Shown here in pieces: positions 27,848 through 33,100 of a stretch of 33,100 nucleotides of DNA. Origin of the DNA: an uncultured delta proteobacterium. GTDB lineage: Bacteria; Desulfobacterota; Syntrophorhabdia; Syntrophorhabdales; Syntrophorhabdaceae. The position numbers and the translations under genes were made by a program. The stretch spans positions 1 through 33,100 of the forward strand of contig CAIQJW010000226.1 of NCBI GenBank assembly GCA_903872255.1. Reading direction: 5' to 3'. The notes below the pieces were generated by a model. It saw only the letters and a program-made list of their open reading frames with translations, was not told where the DNA came from and ran no database searches. Every line of letters begins with the position of its first letter. The first letter of the stretch is position 1.

Positions 27848-28315
27848 ATGACGGTATTGAAAAAAGGCGACCGGGCCCCCGGGTTTGCGCTCACGGACCA
27901 GTTTGGGAAAACGATACAGCTGAAAGACTTCAACGGCAGGAAGGTGCTGCTCTATTTCTTCCCGAAAGCGGGAACGTCCGGGTGAACAAAACAGACCGAG
28001 GCCGTGCGGGACGCACTGGCCGGGATCAATGATCAGGGAGCCGAGGTACTGGGGATCAGCCCTGACCCCGTGGTGGCGCAGAAGAAGTTCAGCGACAAGC
28101 TGAAATTGAATTTTTCCCTGCTTTCGGACGCCGACCACTCGGTTGCCGAGGCTTACGGGGCCTGGGGTGAAAAGACCCTTTACGGGAAGAAGTCTATGGG
28201 GATCACGCGATCTTCCTTTCTGATAGGGGTACAAGGGGAGATCCTCGCCGCATGGTACAAGGTGAGCCCGGACGCCACCGTGCCGAAGGCGATGGAGGTG
28301 TTGGAGGCAGGCTGA
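27848..28315 (+). CDS. Bcp/AhpC-TSA-type peroxiredoxin, probable selenoprotein (TGA at 27983-27985 read as Sec46)
   Basis: MTVLKKGDRAPGFALTDQFGKTIQLKDFNGRKVLLYFFPKAGTSG[U]TKQTEAVRDALAGINDQGAEVLGISPD...; same frame before and after TGA, TGA sits at the peroxidatic Cys of FxPKxxTxGCT. Confidence 0.88.
28000..28021 (+). promoter_or_regulatory. Putative bacterial SECIS hairpin
   Basis: GGCCGTGC-GGGAC-GCAC(T)GGCC: 8 bp stem with one bulged T and a 5-nt loop starting GG; apical loop begins 22 nt after the TGA. Confidence 0.7.
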
Positions 28316-28321
28316 CAGGCC

Positions 28322-28651
28322 ATGTTGAGAATAACATTGTATCAATTGGAAAGGGACGACATTCGCGTTGATATCCAGGCGTACTTCAGCGGGGAAGACC
28401 TCATTGTCGAAGGTTATGATATTGGTAAAACCGTGGAGAAGTACTGGGGGGACAGCGATTATGAATACTCGACGACAATAGGGAAAGAGGAGGTCGAAAA
28501 AATATTCCCTTTACTGGATATTGCCGGAGGCGACAGGGAGGGTTTGCTTAAGGCCATTGCCGGCAGATTCAACACCAATTCATGCTACAGCGAGTTCAGG
28601 GATTTCCTCGAAAAAAACGGGGTGCACTGCGAGAGTTTCTCCTGGGTCTGA
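28322..28651 (+). CDS. Hypothetical protein, co-transcribed with the peroxiredoxin
   Basis: 109 aa, ATG 6 nt after the peroxiredoxin stop; MLRITLYQLERDDIRVDIQAYFSGEDLIVEGYDIGKTVEKYWGDSDYEY. Confidence 0.7.
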   Translation: MLRITLYQLERDDIRVDIQAYFSGEDLIVEGYDIGKTVEKYWGDSDYEYSTTIGKEEVEKIFPLLDIAGGDREGLLKAIAGRFNTNSCYSEFRDFLEKNGVHCESFSWV

Positions 28652-28784
28652 GAGGGGCGGGCTTCATTCATCTGAACCGCGCCGGGGATTCGGCCTTTGG
28701 TACGTCCTGTCCCCGTATCCATATTGCCGGGTTATATGGCGTGTGCTACAATGTACCTAGACAGGCTAAGTTTAAGCGGGTGCA

Positions 28785-30014
28785 ATGATGAATATCGATA
28801 TCCGCCAGGTGGTGCTGACAATCGGCAGTGCGGTCGATCTCGTCGGGGTAGACGATGTTCTCCACGGGAGACGCGTCGCAGTCATGGCGGTTGAATGCGC
28901 GAAGCATCTCGGTTGGGATGAAGAGAAACAGAGTCTGCTCTTCGACGCCGGGATACTGCACGATTGCGGCGTCTCATCGACCCGTGTGCACCGGAGTCTT
29001 GTGACCGAACTCGACTGGGAAGGTTCCCAGGAGCACTGCGACAAAGGCTACGGGATGCTCAAAGACTTTCCGCCCCTTGCCCATATTGCACCCATCGTCC
29101 GGTATCATCATACGCACTGGGAAGACCTCACGGCCCCGGAACTCACGCCGATGACGGCCCGCTTTGCCAACCTTATTTATCTCGCCGACCGTGTCGATGT
29201 AAGCGCGGCTCCTCATTACGGTGACAGCTCTCTTCTCCTCCATGTGGGAGAGATACGGAACCTCATTGACCGGCACCGGGGAGCGTTTTTTGCACCCGAC
29301 CTGGTTGATGCCTTTCTCGACGCCTCCCGTTCAGAAGCGTTCTGGCTTGTCCTCGATGCGGATTTTATCCCCCAGTACGTGGCGGACATGGGGTGCATCT
29401 CGCGGAAGCTCACGATGAACCTGGATGAGCTGAAGAGATTCGCACTTATCATAGCACAGATCGTTGATGCGAAATCGCACTTCACTACGGCCCATTCCCT
29501 GGGGGTCGCCCGGCTTTCCCGGGTGCTTGCGGGCATGGCCGGCATCACGGGGGAGAACCTCGACCTCATCGAAGTTGCCGCACTTTTCCATGACATCGGC
29601 AAACTCCAGATCCCCGATGAGGTGCTCGAAAGCCCGGCGAAACTGACTGCGGCAGAACGGGCGCTCATGAAAAGGCACAGTTTTGCCACGTACCAGATCC
29701 TCCGGAGAATAGGCGGTTTCGAGGAGTTGGCGCGATCGGCGTCGGAGCATCACGAGTCGCCTCGAGGGGATGGATATCCCTTCCACCTGCTCGGAAGGGA
29801 AATAGCGCTCGAATCCCGCATCATCAAAGTTGCAGACATCTTCCAGGCCCTGGCCCAGGACCGTCCGTATCGAGGGCCTGTTCCGGCTCACGAGATCCTC
29901 GTATTCCTGCGTTCCATGGAAACGGAGAACGAGGTCGATCCCACCCTGGTCGGTCTCGTCGCCGCCCATCTAGGTGAGTGCTACGAGGCGGCGGTCGGCA
30001 GTGGTTCAGATTAA
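28785..30014 (+). CDS. Tandem HD-domain protein with C-terminal HD-GYP
   Basis: N-terminal GILHDCGVSS...VRYHHTHWE; C-terminal AALFHDIGKLQIPDEVL...HHESPRGDGYPFHL...KVADIFQALAQDRPYR. Confidence 0.88.
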   Translation: MMNIDIRQVVLTIGSAVDLVGVDDVLHGRRVAVMAVECAKHLGWDEEKQSLLFDAGILHDCGVSSTRVHRSLVTELDWEGSQEHCDKGYGMLKDFPPLAHIAPIVRYHHTHWEDLTAPELTPMTARFANLIYLADRVDVSAAPHYGDSSLLLHVGEIRNLIDRHRGAFFAPDLVDAFLDASRSEAFWLVLDADFIPQYVADMGCISRKLTMNLDELKRFALIIAQIVDAKSHFTTAHSLGVARLSRVLAGMAGITGENLDLIEVAALFHDIGKLQIPDEVLESPAKLTAAERALMKRHSFATYQILRRIGGFEELARSASEHHESPRGDGYPFHLLGREIALESRIIKVADIFQALAQDRPYRGPVPAHEILVFLRSMETENEVDPTLVGLVAAHLGECYEAAVGSGSD

Positions 30015-30175
30015 CGCGTGTAGTCCCGGGGTCAGGCAGGTTCCTTGAAAAATGCTTGGAATTGAATGATAATAGAAGTATATTTAGGTTTGTACTGGTG
30101 CAACACGCGATATATGCGGTTGTCACGGCCCCATCGACGCACTATTGTGATTGTTTTCAAACCAAGGGTGGAAGA

Positions 30176-30280
30176 ATGACAAAATCTCAGGAAACGAAAA
30201 AAGACGAGAAAAAGAAATCTCAAAAAACGCTCAAAGAGAAACGGCTCGAGAAAAAGGCCAAGAAGGAGTCAAAGAAGTAA
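30176..30280 (+). CDS. 34-aa lysine-rich small protein
   Basis: MTKSQETKKDEKKKSQKTLKEKRLEKKAKKESKK; GGTGGAAGA upstream; very short, so uncertain. Confidence 0.35.
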   Translation: MTKSQETKKDEKKKSQKTLKEKRLEKKAKKESKK

Positions 30281-30572
30281 TCGCTTACGCTTTTATAAAG
30301 AATATTCGCCAACAGACGGAAAACTTATACAAGATAGTACAACGGTTGCTTTCACGGCGAGGATTGCAAAAGCAGTAGCCTATTCCGTGCAAATAATTAA
30401 CACCCGCCGATTCTCATGCCCCTTTCCGAAACTCCCAAGGCGGGGACGGATTGCCCTGCTACCACAAACCAAACCTCACCGCCCCGGGCTTATTTCGAGA
30501 AAATGATCAACAATAAAAGTGGAGAAGAAACGTCGGGGACGTTCTCGTAACTCCCCCCGCCATGTCTCGAGA

Positions 30573-30788
30573 CTATTTCGGTGGCATATACTTAAATGAA
30601 TAATTGAGTCTCACCCGGTACGCTACCACCTTCCCGTCTTCTACCGTTACATCCTGTTTAACTACTTCGCCGATACGAACATCCTTGACGCTCTTTGCAG
30701 CAGTCTCTATTGCCTGTCTCGCTGCATCTTCCCATGATTTTTCGCTGGTACCGACAATCTCATTAATAACGTAAACGCTGCCCGCCAT
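30573..30788 (-). CDS. Dodecin family protein
   Basis: 71 aa MAGSVYVINEIVGTSEKSWEDAARQAIETAAKSVKDVRIGEVVKQDVTVEDGKVVAYRVRLNYSFKY, full-length dodecin pattern. Confidence 0.93.
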   Translation of the reverse strand: MAGSVYVINEIVGTSEKSWEDAARQAIETAAKSVKDVRIGEVVKQDVTVEDGKVVAYRVRLNYSFKYMPPK

Positions 30789-30905
30789 AATACCCTCCTT
30801 TTCCCCTCTTTATTTCGAAAGCCTTATGTATTCTTCATAGCACAGATACCAGCCATGTCAAGACAGCCTGAGCAGATATTTATACCCATCATTCATTTTG
30901 TGGAG

Positions 30906-31037
30906 GTAGGGACGTTCCCAAAAAAACAAGAAACTTTAAATTTCAGAGATCTCCGTCTAATCTCCCAACGAATCGGCGATTAACGGTGAAAAGAGGAAGG
31001 GGCATTAGAAAACAACTTGTTTTCTTGGGAACGTCCC
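30906..31037. repeat. 22-bp inverted repeat (1 mismatch), REP/MITE-like
   Basis: GGGACGTTCCCAAAAAAACAAG at 30909-30930 and CTTGTTTTCTTGGGAACGTCCC at 31016-31037, 85 bp spacer; left arm preceded by GTAG. Confidence 0.7.
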
Positions 31038-31069
31038 CCCCCCTCGCGCAGTTCGCGGTCGACTTTGCC

Positions 31070-31099
31070 TTGACATACAAAGCCTAAAGTTCTTATATT
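31070..31099 (+). promoter_or_regulatory. Sigma70-type promoter for the SWIB gene
   Basis: TTGACA (31070-31075), 18 nt spacer, TATATT (31094-31099). Confidence 0.6.
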
Positions 31100-31159
31100 C
31101 CCCTTGTAATATCTGATCAAAATATTACTAAGACAATTTAAAGGACGGAGGCGCAAAAA

Positions 31160-31486
31160 ATGGCAGAAGAAAAAGGGTTGAATAAAATGGTAACATTGAA
31201 AGCGGACTTGGCGGCATTCCTGGGTGCCGGCTCACTTTCTCGTACTGAGATAACCAAAAAATTGTGGGATTACATCAAGGCAAACAAACTACAAACCAAA
31301 TCAATAAATGGTAAACCGGAAAATGCTGGCAAATATATTGTGGCTGATGCGAAATTGATTAAAATATTTAACAATACCAAAACTACCAGCAAGACTGGCA
31401 AATTGACTGATTTTACAAAGTTAAAAGAAGGTCAGACTATCGATATGATGCAGTTGGCATCTGTTGTTAGTGCCAATATCGAATAG
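31160..31486 (+). CDS. SWIB/MDM2 domain-containing protein
   Basis: GSLSRTEITKKLWDYIKANKLQTKSINGKPENAGKYIVADAKLIKIF is SWIB-like; GGAGG SD. Confidence 0.85.
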   Translation: MAEEKGLNKMVTLKADLAAFLGAGSLSRTEITKKLWDYIKANKLQTKSINGKPENAGKYIVADAKLIKIFNNTKTTSKTGKLTDFTKLKEGQTIDMMQLASVVSANIE

Positions 31487-31511
31487 ACTGGACATATATA
31501 ATTATTTTTCA

Positions 31512-31545
31512 AAATAGGTTGGCGCAACAACCCGCCTATTTGTTT
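31512..31545. terminator. Possible terminator between convergent genes
   Basis: AAATAGG (31512-31518) / CCTATTT (31535-31541) stem with T-rich sequence after. Confidence 0.35.
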
Positions 31546-31566
31546 GCCCTTTCATGTGAACATTCC

Positions 31567-33100
31567 TCATCCTATCGGGATAATGGTTGCTGTCCCTACA
31601 TTCGAGTAACGGTTCGGGACGCAGGTTAATATGACGATCTGGCATTCTTTTGCGGCTTTGGCGAAAACTGCTCCCATGAGGGGCAATCTGTCGCCATCCG
31701 TGTAGCCCAAGGCATCGTCCAACACTATCGGCGTCCCGTCGCCATCGTTGGCAACTATCATTGAGCAGGCAAGCCGGAATATGAGGGAAAGCTGCTCTTT
31801 TGCCCCGGCGCTCAGGTACTCGAATGGAATAGTGACGTTATCCATGGTCCTGCTGACAATTTGCAGATCATCGCTGATATCAACCTGGCATGAAGTGTCG
31901 AATACAAGATGGCAAAGCGTTTCTACTTTATCTTTTATCGGCCTTATATAGGCCTTGCGGGCCATGTCGCGCTCTTCGCGCATGATGTCCAACAATAATT
32001 TCGCCGCTCCCGCGCGCCGGAATAATGATTTATTTTCCAGTTCGCGGTGGTTGAGATTCGCCATGGCCATGTTCAGTTTCTCGTGCAGGCCCTCTTCACC
32101 ATGAATTTTTAGTCTCGTCTGGACTTCTGTAAATTCTGTACTTGCCGTACTGCGTCGTACTTGAGTCGTTTTCAATGATTCCCTTGCAGTATCGGCCAAC
32201 TCCTTGACCCGCTCGGGATTTTTTGCGCCTAATGATGCCGCTGCTGCGTTAACATTGGATGTTTCGTCCGCGACTGCCCGGCTTGCTCCGGCCAGATTTG
32301 CCTCAAGCGTATCGTCGGGAGAATTGGCCCTTGCCTTATCCAGCGCTTCCCGGGCATTCTCAAGCGTCTTGGCGTTCAATACGTGCTCGACTTTTATTTC
32401 CCTATTTCTTGCGTTCAGGTCATCCCGGACTCCTCTGGCCTGTTCGTGGAGAACTTTTTTATTTTCCCATTCGCTGTTAATGGTTTTGAAGCTCTCCTCT
32501 GAATTCGACCATTCCCTCTTTGCCGCTTCAAGGCCGGGACATATGGGCGGCTCCGATATGCGGCTCGCCAGATATTCGGGCACGATCTGCTGAAGGCCGA
32601 GCAATGTGCGGTCAAGCTCATCGTATGTTAAGTCCCTCAGATTTTCTTTTTCCGTCTGCGCCTTGCTTGCGATCTTTCTCGAGGCTTCCTGCCGTTCTTC
32701 AAATGCCGACTGCGCATCATCCGCGTTATTCACCCCGGCAGCCTTGCATAACTTTTCCAGGGCAAGGGTCGCCTCCTCCAGCTTTTTTGACAATCCTTCT
32801 ATGCTGGACCCCGCTTTTACTTCTATGGACATTACATCCGGGATGATGATCGTAGACCTGTCCGCGACCGATAAAGTTTTGATCTCATCTTTTCCAAGCG
32901 CGGTCTCCGAACCATCGACGGATAAGCGGCATTCGCCAAGGCCCTTAAGGACAACGCTCGGGGCACCCGTCTGAAGCCGGGCCTGCGCAGCTATAAGTTC
33001 TTTCTCTGCATCCTGGATCTTTTTCAGGGTGGTATCTTTGACCTTGTTCTGCTTTAAGGTCTCCTCGGCTTTCGCAGCGTCATTCCGCGCATTGTCGATC
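31567..33100 (-). CDS. SMC/Rad50-like coiled-coil ATPase, C-terminal part (truncated at window end)
   Basis: Long coiled-coil; signature YLSAGAKEQLSLIFRLACSMI; Walker B GTPIVLDDALGYTD; frame stays open upstream of the listed start to the window edge. Confidence 0.8.
   Translation of the reverse strand, partial: IDNARNDAAKAEETLKQNKVKDTTLKKIQDAEKELIAAQARLQTGAPSVVLKGLGECRLSVDGSETALGKDEIKTLSVADRSTIIIPDVMSIEVKAGSSIEGLSKKLEEATLALEKLCKAAGVNNADDAQSAFEERQEASRKIASKAQTEKENLRDLTYDELDRTLLGLQQIVPEYLASRISEPPICPGLEAAKREWSNSEESFKTINSEWENKKVLHEQARGVRDDLNARNREIKVEHVLNAKTLENAREALDKARANSPDDTLEANLAGASRAVADETSNVNAAAASLGAKNPERVKELADTARESLKTTQVRRSTASTEFTEVQTRLKIHGEEGLHEKLNMAMANLNHRELENKSLFRRAGAAKLLLDIMREERDMARKAYIRPIKDKVETLCHLVFDTSCQVDISDDLQIVSRTMDNVTIPFEYLSAGAKEQLSLIFRLACSMIVANDGDGTPIVLDDALGYTDGDRLPLMGAVFAKAAKECQIVILTCVPNRYSNVGTATIIPIG

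Noticed and set aside
28004-28315. Independent 103-aa gene
   Set aside because: It is the post-TGA part of the peroxiredoxin; its start codon lies within the putative SECIS hairpin and no SD precedes it.
27797-28345. 182-aa minus-strand ORF
   Set aside because: Antisense to the peroxiredoxin, whose plus-strand protein motifs are clear.

Overview
The window reads as an anaerobe-type, probably Desulfobacterota-like chromosome segment; that taxonomy is inference from gene style only. Main content: (1) truncated MASE1-CHASE sensor, minus strand, 1-909; (2) MBL-fold hydrolase; (3) a tight minus-strand operon, 12023->2185, with three paralogous GNAT-like proteins (two carrying RsbW/HATPase-like N-termini), a HisC-like aminotransferase, a three-subunit molybdenum hydroxylase and an MFS transporter; (4) exported Zn-dependent deaminase, small exported proteins, an MetA-pathway-like outer-membrane protein and a K+-type cyclic-nucleotide-gated channel; (5) an ADP-ribose-themed cluster at 16.7-20.2 kb with an unannotated CxxC...CxxC mini-protein, an ARPP-1-like protein, a YDxNWN-repeat exported peptide, an ADP-ribosylglycohydrolase and a PTP/DSP phosphatase; (6) a frameshifted gene followed by a NERD-SF1 helicase and a TM0106-type RecB nuclease-helicase; (7) a Bcp-like peroxiredoxin in which an in-frame TGA replaces the peroxidatic Cys, with a SECIS-like hairpin just downstream, i.e. 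a probable selenoprotein missed by the ORF track; (8) HD/HD-GYP protein, dodecin, a REP-like inverted repeat, a SWIB-domain protein and a truncated SMC/Rad50-like ATPase. I saw no tRNA, rRNA or CRISPR array by eye.
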